Source of the DNA: an uncultured bacterium
GTDB lineage: Bacteria > Bacillota > Clostridia > Lachnospirales > Lachnospiraceae
NCBI GenBank assembly: GCA_947643145.1
Contig: CANRVD010000003.1
Location: forward strand, 1-64,000
DNA length: 64,000 bases
Direction: 5' to 3'
Made by a program: the position numbers and the translations under genes. The number at the start of each line of letters is the position of its first letter. Positions within the stretch are counted from its first letter, which is position 1. Positions 21,985 through 30,640 of the stretch are shown piece after piece. Below the pieces are notes generated by a model. That model worked only from the letters and a program-made list of their open reading frames with translations. It did not search any database and was not told where the DNA came from.

Positions 21985-24975
21985 TTATGACAACGGTTTT
22001 ACCTCCGTAAACAATTCCTTCTCTTCTGCAATCCGCTTTTCATTTCCAATGACACAAAGATTTTCCGCTTCTGTCACTGCCCGCATAACCGGAGACAATG
22101 ACCTGATATCCTCTAAGCTGCATCCAAGCACCTGATCACGCTCCTTTTGCAGCTCCTCAATCGAAATACCTGATAAATACCCGGTAAGGGAGCGACGCCC
22201 TTTCATACTTGGTGTCAATGGAGTGTCCATCCCACTGATTGTTCCTATAATTGTCTTTGTAATCTCTCTTTCCTCAGCATCATAATTTTCTAAAAATTCT
22301 GCTGCCCCGCGGTATACGTCAATCGTTGAAGACAGATTCGGATCACGGTATGATGTGAAATATCCATCCCCTTCCCTCTGGAACTGGCAGGATACACCAT
22401 AAGCACCGCCCTTTACCCGGACTTCATTCCAAAGATAATCATAATTCAGAAGATGCCTTGCTACCCGGAGTGCTCCAAAATTATGCACCACATTCGAAAA
22501 GCTTCCGCCCACAGCTACATACTGAATCTCTGCCGGAGTAGAAAATGCCTCTTTCACAGCTTCTGGATTCGGAACATACGGTTTTAGCACCGCCATACCG
22601 GATCTGCCGTCTTCGCCTGCATCACAATCACCTTTTCCATTCTCGCTCTCAAAAGCCAGAAGTTTTTCAATAAATGCCGGAAGTTCTTTCTCTAACTCCT
22701 GATATTCCTCTTCCTCGCCTGTAATCGAAACGAGCAGGGATTCCTTCTTAAAAATCTTTTTCAGCAATGCCTTACAGCCTGCTATCAATGCCTCTTTTTC
22801 TTCCTCAAAATGCTCATCCAGTCTTTCCAGATATTCATAATAGCCCACTCCGATATAACGGTCATTCAGCCATGCGCTCTTTGAAAAGCCCGCTGTCGCT
22901 CTGCCTGCCGCCGCCTGATGGCCGGAATACATAAGCCTGACCTTAAGGCGGGAACGCCCCTCTGCCACAACCTCACGCAAGTGCTTTTCGTCCGTAAAAA
23001 GTGTTTCAAACATCATCTCGGCCAGTAAATCAAGGGATGGCTTTAACTTGTCACGGAGCATTTTTGTACGAACTTCAAAATATAGCTTATAATCATCGCT
23101 GTCGTGATTCCTGCAATAGATATCAACATCGGAAGAAATTCCACCAGTATAGAGATTTGTTTCCGTATCAAATTCTGTATACGTATGCCGTTTTGTATCC
23201 ATATATCCAAGCAGTGTTGTAAGAAAACTCACCTGTGGCATATATTCTTCTAATTCATTCATATCAAACAACAGCCTTAGATAAATAATATGATTTGTTG
23301 GAATCTGGTGGTGGATAATTTTTACGCCACTGTTTTCCTTCTCCTCATTATAATATGGCAGAACCGTTTTGCGGATGTCCTCCCTCCGAAGCAGCGGAAT
23401 CTTTTCCAGCTGCTCCTTTGGAGTCGGCTCCTCCTGATATGCTTTCAATGCTTTGGTATCTGCAATCAGCTTCTGAATCTCTTCTTCCTGCAGACTCTCT
23501 TTATATTTCTTTAACTTTTCTGTAACCGCTTCCTCTGCCTTTGCCGCAAGCCCCGGCTCTGGTATCATTTCTACCAGCACTGCATGCGGATTATCCAAAA
23601 TATATTTCTGAATTAACTGCTCATAATAATCAGTCTTTAGCTGTTCCCTCAAAAATGCATAATACGCATCATAGCAAAGGGCATCATAAGGTTTTTCCTC
23701 ATCATAAAGCCATGTTTTGAACGTGCGAATACCATACAGAAGCCCTTTTGGCGCTGAACCAAAATCTGCTTCCCTCTCCCGGAACTCCGTTCCATTAATG
23801 GCAGCCTCTAAAATTTTCCTGTCAATTCCTTCTGCTACTACCTTTTCTAATGTTTTTCGGATGACCTGATAAAAGTCTTCCTTCTGTCCTGACTTTGCAT
23901 TCTTTGTTGTAATACAAAAATAACTTTGCCGTAAAATATCACAAAATTCCCCGTCAATATCAGATCCAATTCCGGCATCCAAAAGCGCCTGCTTAAGAAG
24001 TGCCCCCGGCATCTCAACCAATACATAGAAAAGAAGTTCAAAAGCCCTGCAGACTTTTTGGTCTAAAGTCACATCCATTGCCGCCGCATACGCATAATAT
24101 GTCTTCTCCGTACAGTCTGCATCTGTTGCTACTGCATAATTTTTACTCAAATCCTTAATTTTGTCAAAAGGCTTTTGCAATGCAATTTCAGAATCCACAA
24201 CAATAGCCGGAAAATCTTTCAGGTAATTCTCATCCATAAAAATAAGACGTTCTTCTATATCCATATCTCCATACAGATAAATATAGCTGTTCGATGGATG
24301 ATAATAGGTACGGTGAAAATTCAGATACTCTTCATACGTAAGCTCTGGAATACAGGCCGGGTCTCCGCCTGACTCATGTCTATACGTATTATCCGGGAAA
24401 AGGCTGTTCATTACAAAACAGTCTAATACCCGCTCTTCAGAGGAATATGCACCCTTCATCTCATTATACACAACACCGTTATAAGTTATTTCAGCATCTT
24501 CACTCTCAAGCTCATAGTGCCAGCCCTCCTGCTTAAAAATCTCCTCATACTGATAAATATTAGGATAGAACACAGCATCCATATATACATGCATCAAATT
24601 CTGAAAATCCTTGTCATTACAACTCGCAACCGGATACATTGTTTTATCTGGATAGGTTGTTGCATTCAGAAATGTATTTAAAGACCCCTTCACCAACTCT
24701 ACGAACGGGTCCTTCACCGGAAAGCTCTTTGAGCCACATAATACCGTGTGCTCTATAATATGAGGTACACCTGTCGCATCCTTAGGCGGCGTGCGAAATC
24801 CGATATTAAAAACCTTATTGTCATCCTTATTACTAAACACCAAAACCCTTGCCCTGCTCAGCTTATGACGCAGATACAGAACAAAGCTGTCAACCTCACT
24901 TACAAATTCTCCTTTGATTAACTCATATGCCTCAGGAATCTTTACCTGGGAAATATTCTTAATACTTGCTGCCAT
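21985..24975 (-). CDS. M16C family zinc metalloprotease (PreP/insulinase-like)
   Basis: The 996-residue protein carries the inverted zinc motif HIIEH at residues 72-76 in a typical context (TGVPHIIEHTVLCGS, VKDPFVELVKGSLNTFLNA), with the third zinc ligand expected in NEMKGAYSS. Length and four-domain layout match M16C enzymes such as presequence protease PreP, which form a closed chamber and degrade short peptides. No signal peptide is present, so it should be cytoplasmic. The ATG at 24975 has GGAGG 6 nt upstream; a longer frame from 25026 is less likely. It lies between rhaB and era on the same strand, with 77-bp and 56-bp gaps. A housekeeping role in peptide turnover is inferred. Confidence 0.92.
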   Translation of the reverse strand: MAASIKNISQVKIPEAYELIKGEFVSEVDSFVLYLRHKLSRARVLVFSNKDDNKVFNIGFRTPPKDATGVPHIIEHTVLCGSKSFPVKDPFVELVKGSLNTFLNATTYPDKTMYPVASCNDKDFQNLMHVYMDAVFYPNIYQYEEIFKQEGWHYELESEDAEITYNGVVYNEMKGAYSSEERVLDCFVMNSLFPDNTYRHESGGDPACIPELTYEEYLNFHRTYYHPSNSYIYLYGDMDIEERLIFMDENYLKDFPAIVVDSEIALQKPFDKIKDLSKNYAVATDADCTEKTYYAYAAAMDVTLDQKVCRAFELLFYVLVEMPGALLKQALLDAGIGSDIDGEFCDILRQSYFCITTKNAKSGQKEDFYQVIRKTLEKVVAEGIDRKILEAAINGTEFREREADFGSAPKGLLYGIRTFKTWLYDEEKPYDALCYDAYYAFLREQLKTDYYEQLIQKYILDNPHAVLVEMIPEPGLAAKAEEAVTEKLKKYKESLQEEEIQKLIADTKALKAYQEEPTPKEQLEKIPLLRREDIRKTVLPYYNEEKENSGVKIIHHQIPTNHIIYLRLLFDMNELEEYMPQVSFLTTLLGYMDTKRHTYTEFDTETNLYTGGISSDVDIYCRNHDSDDYKLYFEVRTKMLRDKLKPSLDLLAEMMFETLFTDEKHLREVVAEGRSRLKVRLMYSGHQAAAGRATAGFSKSAWLNDRYIGVGYYEYLERLDEHFEEEKEALIAGCKALLKKIFKKESLLVSITGEEEEYQELEKELPAFIEKLLAFESENGKGDCDAGEDGRSGMAVLKPYVPNPEAVKEAFSTPAEIQYVAVGGSFSNVVHNFGALRVARHLLNYDYLWNEVRVKGGAYGVSCQFQREGDGYFTSYRDPNLSSTIDVYRGAAEFLENYDAEEREITKTIIGTISGMDTPLTPSMKGRRSLTGYLSGISIEELQKERDQVLGCSLEDIRSLSPVMRAVTEAENLCVIGNEKRIAEEKELFTEVKPLS

Positions 24976-25052
24976 TCTAATCCTCCATTTGTTATTACTT
25001 TTTCTGCCTAAGCCAAAAAACACCACAGACAGCAGTTTTCCGGCCTTTGCCT

Positions 25053-26513
25053 TTACTGTCCCAAACTTCTAAAACGTTCATATGCCTCCTGCCATGCATC
25101 CTGTTCTTTTGGCAGGAACTCCTCTGTCCCAAAGGAAGCCGCTAAAATCTCACATTTTTCTTCTCTTGTGTGGTATGCCCCTAATGCCTTTAACTGCGAC
25201 ATAACATTCCCCACAGCCGTAGCCTCACTGGCACCGGTTATCACCGGGATTCCTAGTGCATTCGCCGTAAACTGGTTTAACAGTTCATTCTGTGAACCTC
25301 CGCCTACAATATAGAGCTTTTCTTCCCATGTGACAAACGATCTTAATGTATCATATACCTGTCGGTATTTTAATGCAAGGCTTTCCAGCACACAGCGTAC
25401 CAGCGCACCGTCTGTTTCCGGTATCTTCTGTCCTGTATTTTTACAGTATTCCCTTATTTTTGTAGGATAATCTCCCGGCTGCATGAAATCATCCGGCTCT
25501 ATAAAGCTTTGCAGCGGCTTCTCTTTTTGGGCAAGATTTGTCATTTCCACAAAACTGTATTTTTTTCCCTGTGCTGCAAAATTCCTGCGCAGCTCCTGAT
25601 TCATCCACAATCCAATAATATTTACAGTTGGCCGGTATCCGCCATCTGCCGTTCCTTCATTTGATATCTTATCACGGATAATGGAGGTCCCCTCCAAAAG
25701 CTTTCCAACTGAAATTCCCATTAACGACCATGTGCCGCTTGAAAGGAATGTAAATTCCTCATCCTTTGCCGGAACAGCTGCAACCGCACAGGCAGTATCA
25801 TGCCCCGGTGCCGAAATAATATGAAGCTGCTCCTGCCCGACTTCCTTTGCCACCTCTCTGCGAAGCAATCCCAAATCCTTTCCAGCCAAATCAACCGGAG
25901 TAAAAAGTTTTTCCGGCAGTCCTATTTTCTGAATTAAGGACTTTGCCCATCTCTTTTCCCTCATATCATATAACTGGGTCGTAGATGCAATCGAATATTC
26001 CGTATGGATTGCCCCTGAGAACAAATATTCAATGAAATTTGGCATTAAAAGCATTTTGTCTGCACTCTCCATAATAGAGGGCATATTCTTTTTCATATAG
26101 TATAGCTTATACAGGGTATTATATGCCAGACTTGCAATGCCTGTCTGTTCAAACGCATATTCTTCCCCACCAATCTTTTCAAGTGCTTCTGCCATATTTG
26201 CATCATCCAGGACCACGTCCCGGTAACTTCCTGGCAGAGCAAGCATATTTCCTTCCTTGTCAATCAGTCCGCAGTCTACTCCCCATGTATCAAAGCCAAC
26301 ACCGCTTAACTCTTCCCTGCAAAGCTGCATCCCTTTTTTCATCTCGTCCATGAGTGACAAAACATTCCAGTATGCATGACCATTTAAAATGCTAAAATTA
26401 TGAGGAAAACGGTGTACTTCTTCCAGCGTTACTTTTTTTCCATCAAAACGGGCAAGCATGCCACGCCCGCTGCTTGCCCCCAAATCAAAAGCCAACACAT
26501 TTTTTGCTGCCAT
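25053..26513 (-). CDS. rhaB: Rhamnulokinase
   Basis: The 486-residue FGGY-family sugar kinase begins with the phosphate loop LAFDLGASSGRGMLA, then has WNVLSLMDEMKKG, GVGFDTWGVDCGLID and FLSSGTWSLMG, the last being typical of rhamnulokinases, and ends with VGGGSQNELLNQFTANALG, the ATP site. It phosphorylates L-rhamnulose to L-rhamnulose 1-phosphate with ATP. It lies 14 bp after the class II aldolase gene, which would cleave the product, so the two form a pair. Rhamnose isomerase and a regulator are absent from the window, so a complete pathway must draw on genes elsewhere. GGGGAAGG precedes the ATG at 26513. Confidence 0.88.
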   Translation of the reverse strand: MAAKNVLAFDLGASSGRGMLARFDGKKVTLEEVHRFPHNFSILNGHAYWNVLSLMDEMKKGMQLCREELSGVGFDTWGVDCGLIDKEGNMLALPGSYRDVVLDDANMAEALEKIGGEEYAFEQTGIASLAYNTLYKLYYMKKNMPSIMESADKMLLMPNFIEYLFSGAIHTEYSIASTTQLYDMREKRWAKSLIQKIGLPEKLFTPVDLAGKDLGLLRREVAKEVGQEQLHIISAPGHDTACAVAAVPAKDEEFTFLSSGTWSLMGISVGKLLEGTSIIRDKISNEGTADGGYRPTVNIIGLWMNQELRRNFAAQGKKYSFVEMTNLAQKEKPLQSFIEPDDFMQPGDYPTKIREYCKNTGQKIPETDGALVRCVLESLALKYRQVYDTLRSFVTWEEKLYIVGGGSQNELLNQFTANALGIPVITGASEATAVGNVMSQLKALGAYHTREEKCEILAASFGTEEFLPKEQDAWQEAYERFRSLGQ

Positions 26514-26527
26514 TACCTTCCCCTTTC

Positions 26528-27214
26528 CTATTCGGAATACTTTTTATAGCCCGGATGCTTTCCGGTTACTCCATATTGTTCCCTCATACCAATCAGCCTG
26601 TCAATATTTTCTCTGGAAAGCTCCTGCGCTCCTCCCAGTAAATGCGCGTTCAGGCTTATTTTAGCAAACAATTCCAACGATTCCATACGGTAATATGCAG
26701 TCAGCACATCTGCTCCTACTGCCAAAGCACCATGATTCTGCAAAAGCATAACATCATGTTCCCCAAGATACGGTGCAATTGCCTCTGGTACTTCATTGGT
26801 AGACGGCGTACCATATGGCGTTACCGGCACAGAACCAATTGCAATCACTGTCTCAATCATGGAATAGTCATCAAGCGGTACATTTGCTACTGCATATCCT
26901 GTGGCTACCGGCGGATGTGCATGGAGAACTGCCCCTACATCCTCGCGCTCTGCATAGCATCTTAAATGCATCTTAATTTCAGAAGATGGCCTAAATCCCT
27001 CCAAACCGTCTAATACGTTGCCATCCTTGTCAATATGTACCAGCTTTTCCGGTGTAATAAAACTTTTACTAATTCCGGTTGGCGTCGCCAAAAAAGTACC
27101 GTCCGGCAACTTCGCCGAAACATTGCCGTCATTTGCAGCAACCCATCCAAGCTGCCACATCTTATGACAGATATCACACATTTCCTCTCTCAAATCCATA
27201 TAACTTAATTCCAT
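26528..27214 (-). CDS. Class II aldolase, fuculose/rhamnulose-phosphate type
   Basis: The 228-residue protein is a zinc-dependent class II aldolase of the FucA/AraD family. Zinc ligands and catalytic residues can be seen as Glu79 in PSSEI, the HAH at 98-100 in AVLHAHPP, and the later His in LLQNHGALAVG; phosphate-binding residues lie in NDGNVS and TPTGISK. It should split L-fuculose 1-phosphate or L-rhamnulose 1-phosphate into lactaldehyde and DHAP. Its length is nearer FucA than the ~270-residue E. coli RhaD, but in many Firmicutes this short type works with RhaB, and the neighbouring kinase supports rhamnulose phosphate. GGGAGG lies 6 nt before the ATG at 27214. Confidence 0.82.
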   Translation of the reverse strand: MELSYMDLREEMCDICHKMWQLGWVAANDGNVSAKLPDGTFLATPTGISKSFITPEKLVHIDKDGNVLDGLEGFRPSSEIKMHLRCYAEREDVGAVLHAHPPVATGYAVANVPLDDYSMIETVIAIGSVPVTPYGTPSTNEVPEAIAPYLGEHDVMLLQNHGALAVGADVLTAYYRMESLELFAKISLNAHLLGGAQELSRENIDRLIGMREQYGVTGKHPGYKKYSE

Positions 27215-27243
27215 ATGTTCCCTCCCTTTCTTAACTTCGCACC

Positions 27244-29100
27244 TTACTCTTTCTTATAGATATTATAGCAATTCTTTCCACCATTCTTTGAACGGTATAA
27301 AGCACTGTCTGCCATCTTATAGATTGTCTCAAAATCCCTGCCCGCATCCGGTGCAACAGCAATTCCCACGCTGCTGGAAATTGAAACAGATACAGCGCCA
27401 TTTACATATGTCCTTCTGTTTACCTCACAGATTCTCTCTGCCCTCTTTTTGATATAATTCATAAGGCTCTCTTCGTCAAAGGCATCATATGCTGCACATA
27501 CCGCAAACTCATCACCACCAAGCCTTCCAACATATGCATTCTTTGAAAATATTTCTGATAAATGTTTCGCTGTATCAACAATTGCATTGTCACCATAGAT
27601 ATGCCCTAGTTTATCATTAACATTTTTGAAATTATCCAAATCGACCATAAAGAAAATATAATGCGTATTGCCGCTGATATTTTCAAGGCACTCTGATACC
27701 TTTTCTTCCATGGTTTTCTTATTTAATACACCCGTCAGCAAATCATTTTCCGCTCTTTGCACCAAACTCTTTTCTTCAATAATCTGCTGGCTTGCATCCT
27801 CAATTTTTCCAATAAACTTATGATTTTCACCATATTTAACATCCTGAACCATCATTCCTGTGATACGGTACCAGCCATATCCTTCTTCGCTATTTTTAAT
27901 ACGCACTTCTGACATAAACCGCTTACTGTCATCATCATAGAACTGATGAATCCTTCCTCTGATTGAACGGTCATCCTCATGGATATACTGATAAACCTCA
28001 TAAACTTCCTCACCAAACATTGGCTTTGCCTCTTTACCAAACATGGCTAATGTATTTCCAAAAAAGCGCAGGCACTTCGGTTCAAACTGGAATTCAAAAA
28101 TTATTGCTCTTTCAATCTGATTTAAAATCTTATAACGCTCCAAATCCTCACAAGCCCTAAAAGACTTGTGAAGCAGCATAACGGTATAAACAATTCCAAA
28201 TATCAATAAAATGCCACACAGTACCATACATATAATTGTACTGTTCTGCATACTGATATTGGCACGGCGTAATGTATCAGCCTCCTCTATAAACCCTACA
28301 TACCAGTTTGCAAAACCGCTCGGACATAACACACTGATATAATCACTTCTGCCATAACGGTATCTCAGGGAAACCTGCCTGCGGTTTTCTACTTCCCGCT
28401 CTACATCTTTTAATGAAGAAATATCACCTTCTATCTCACTATTTGCAAGATATGTAAAGAAGCTGTTTGCTTTTCCGCCCAAAATACTGTCAAACTTTTT
28501 GCCTCTTGTAACATACTTTCCATTTGAAGTAATCAGAAAAGCGCACCCGGCCTGGGCATATCCCCATTTATCCATTACTTCATTTAATACAGCCAGATTC
28601 AATGTCCCTACGATAATTCCGGCAACCTTATTTCCTGATTCAATCGGCACCGCAATCACAATAACTTCTTTCTCGCTGATTTCTTTGATGGAATCACTAT
28701 ACACAACCGGCTGCTTATTATACATAAGTTCTCCCAAAACACCATCTGATTCATCAAACCTTATGGTGATATGGTCCCCATATTCCTGCGCCCCGTCAGT
28801 TGTCAAAATTGTCAAAGAACTAAATAGATTCTTATAATCCCGCAGCATTTCTTTTGCCATTTCCTCGTCATCGTCGAGCACCCTGTCCATAGTCTTGGCT
28901 AGCTGCTCCAAATGCCCCAGACGGTTTTGAATGGTATCATCTATGTATGAGGTAAAGACTGTAGCGTCATTAATCAAATTGCTTTCTGCAATATCAAGTG
29001 CATTTCCTCCAATATCCTTCCAAAAAACCATGACAGACAGTAACGTGAACAACACTATAGCAAATAACGCAACAAATCGTCGAATATATTCCCAAGGCAT
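27244..29100 (-). CDS. Cache-domain membrane diguanylate cyclase (GGDEF)
   Basis: The 618-residue protein has an N-terminal membrane helix (about 8-28), an extracellular dCache-like sensor (about 30-285), a second helix (290-312), a PAS-like domain (about 330-440, ending MMVQDVKYGENHKFIGKIED) and a C-terminal GGDEF domain with the active motif GRLGGDEFAV. It should make c-di-GMP from GTP in response to an external ligand, perhaps a small organic acid or amino acid. No inhibitory RxxD was obvious in the usual place. The stop lies 29 bp before the aldolase gene, so read-through into the rhamnose genes is possible. Start at 29100 follows AGAGGATAAGGG; an extended -10 (TGA-TATAAT, 29157-29152) lies upstream. 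Confidence 0.88.
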   Translation of the reverse strand: MPWEYIRRFVALFAIVLFTLLSVMVFWKDIGGNALDIAESNLINDATVFTSYIDDTIQNRLGHLEQLAKTMDRVLDDDEEMAKEMLRDYKNLFSSLTILTTDGAQEYGDHITIRFDESDGVLGELMYNKQPVVYSDSIKEISEKEVIVIAVPIESGNKVAGIIVGTLNLAVLNEVMDKWGYAQAGCAFLITSNGKYVTRGKKFDSILGGKANSFFTYLANSEIEGDISSLKDVEREVENRRQVSLRYRYGRSDYISVLCPSGFANWYVGFIEEADTLRRANISMQNSTIICMVLCGILLIFGIVYTVMLLHKSFRACEDLERYKILNQIERAIIFEFQFEPKCLRFFGNTLAMFGKEAKPMFGEEVYEVYQYIHEDDRSIRGRIHQFYDDDSKRFMSEVRIKNSEEGYGWYRITGMMVQDVKYGENHKFIGKIEDASQQIIEEKSLVQRAENDLLTGVLNKKTMEEKVSECLENISGNTHYIFFMVDLDNFKNVNDKLGHIYGDNAIVDTAKHLSEIFSKNAYVGRLGGDEFAVCAAYDAFDEESLMNYIKKRAERICEVNRRTYVNGAVSVSISSSVGIAVAPDAGRDFETIYKMADSALYRSKNGGKNCYNIYKKE

Positions 29101-29223
29101 ATTCCCTTATCCTCTCTTCCATAATTATTCCGAACAACAGTATTAAAAATAATTATATCACAAGAAATACAGAAATACCATAATTATTTACCAGCCAATC
29201 AGGACAGAAGTGATACTATTAAA

Positions 29224-29253
29224 AGGGACCTGTTTATAAGAAAACAGATCCCT
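29224..29253 (-). terminator. Terminator of the cohesin-like/FN3 gene
   Basis: AGGGACCTGTTT (29224-29235) pairs with AAACAGATCCCT (29242-29253) with one mismatch. On the minus strand it is followed by TTTTAATAG. Confidence 0.7.
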
Positions 29254-29266
29254 CTGATTTTTAAAG

Positions 29267-29325
29267 CTAGTACAACGAATATTAAGTAATTGGCAGTTTG
29301 ACTTGCTTAATTTTCGTTGTACTAG
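29267..29325. repeat. 59-bp near-perfect inverted repeat
   Basis: CTAGTACAACGAA (29267-29279) is exactly complementary to 29313-29325; after one T-T mismatch ATTAAG (29281-29286) pairs with CTTAAT (29306-29311). The 20-bp stem has a 19-nt loop. It lies 7 bp from the stop of the FN3 gene, ahead of a second terminator hairpin. It may be part of a double terminator or a small mobile repeat. Confidence 0.75.
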
Positions 29326-29332
29326 TGTCTTT

Positions 29333-30619
29333 TTATCTTACCTTTACAGCTTTGCTGAAGTTTCCATACACATGTTTTTTCGAAGCATTATCTACATATG
29401 CCCTGACTTTAAAATATTTGTATTTTTTATTCTTTTTCAACACTGTTTTGATAGCTGTGCCTTTTTTTAACGTCTTTACAAGAGTATATTTGCCATTCTT
29501 TTTCCTGCCTGCATAAATCTGATATCCTTTTGCATTTTTCACCTTTTTCCATGAAAGGCTCCACTTTTTACCGGAAATCCCCACTTTCACACCATTTACC
29601 ATGACTGGGGCAGTTGTTAATTTTTTCACCTGACTATACTGTCCATAGACCGTTTTGCCATTGTCTGATTTTTGATATGCACGCATACGGAACAAATAAG
29701 AGGAAGCATACGCCATGGTAACATTACAGGTAGTCGTTTTCGGATTAGAAACCGTCTTAATTCTCTTATAAGTGCCAGACTGTTCTAGCGCACTGTAGAT
29801 TATATACCCATCTGCGCCGCTTATTGTGTTCCACTTAAAGGTCACAACTTTGGAGCCCTTGCCTGCTTTGGCAGACATCGCAGGCTTCCTTCCTTTGTCA
29901 AAACCATCCGGCTTCTTTGTTGCCTCTGGCGAGGCAGACGGAGATAGTGATGGTGATGGCGAGACATCCGGCGAGACAGTACTTGATGGCTCTGCAGATG
30001 GAGACGCCTGAACATCCGGTTCTTTCGTTGCAGTCGGTGTCCATACCACTCCTGAAGAGGATGACTGCCCCTGAGAATTTCTTTCTATTGTTATTATCTC
30101 AGTATTTACAAGCGGCACTTCCTTGACCGACTGCCCGGAATCTGTAACATATTCCATGGCAGGGTTTTCATCCGTTTGCCCTGTAAACTTTGTTAAAATC
30201 TTATAAACACTGCCAGATGGCTTAAGGGAAACCATACCAATATCAGCCTGCCCGCCTGCCGGGAAAATAATCTGATCCTTTTTGCCGGACAAAATGATAT
30301 CTACAATATAGCCGTCATTATTTTTTATAAGCTTGCTGTCCATTACCTCACTCTGAATCGTATCCGCAAACTGGAACACGGGTTCATCCATTGCCCCGCT
30401 GGATACAGAAACATCCAGCCTGAAATGCAGGGATGTAATTTTTTCTGCCGAAGCCTGTGGAACAGACAACGACACATTAATCTGATTCCCATTTGCCGTC
30501 AGTTTTCCACTACAGGCGGCCTCCTCTGCCCTTACGATAGAAAATGGAAGGACAGCAATCAGGCAGGCAGCCAAAAGTAAATAGCAAAGCCACTTTTTCT
30601 TGTTACCTCTAATATTCAT
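29333..30619 (-). CDS. Secreted cohesin-like and fibronectin-III protein
   Basis: The 428-residue precursor has a signal peptide (to about VRAEEA, residue 33). Residues about 35-180 form a beta domain with the rhythm of cohesins (INVSLSVPQASAEKITSLHF, then DIILSGKKDQIIFPAGGQAD, IGMVSLKPSG); this call is tentative. A Ser/Pro linker (about 200-240) leads to two FN3 domains (250-340 and 345-428) with Lys-rich strands such as VKNAKGYQIYAGRK. No LPXTG anchor is present. It follows the dockerin-bearing M60 peptidase gene by 21 bp and is co-transcribed, so the pair may dock to each other. The alternative is a plain surface protein with an unrelated beta-sandwich. Confidence 0.7.
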   Translation of the reverse strand: MNIRGNKKKWLCYLLLAACLIAVLPFSIVRAEEAACSGKLTANGNQINVSLSVPQASAEKITSLHFRLDVSVSSGAMDEPVFQFADTIQSEVMDSKLIKNNDGYIVDIILSGKKDQIIFPAGGQADIGMVSLKPSGSVYKILTKFTGQTDENPAMEYVTDSGQSVKEVPLVNTEIITIERNSQGQSSSSGVVWTPTATKEPDVQASPSAEPSSTVSPDVSPSPSLSPSASPEATKKPDGFDKGRKPAMSAKAGKGSKVVTFKWNTISGADGYIIYSALEQSGTYKRIKTVSNPKTTTCNVTMAYASSYLFRMRAYQKSDNGKTVYGQYSQVKKLTTAPVMVNGVKVGISGKKWSLSWKKVKNAKGYQIYAGRKKNGKYTLVKTLKKGTAIKTVLKKNKKYKYFKVRAYVDNASKKHVYGNFSKAVKVR

Positions 30620-30640
30620 TAAAACATATCCTTTCCTTTA

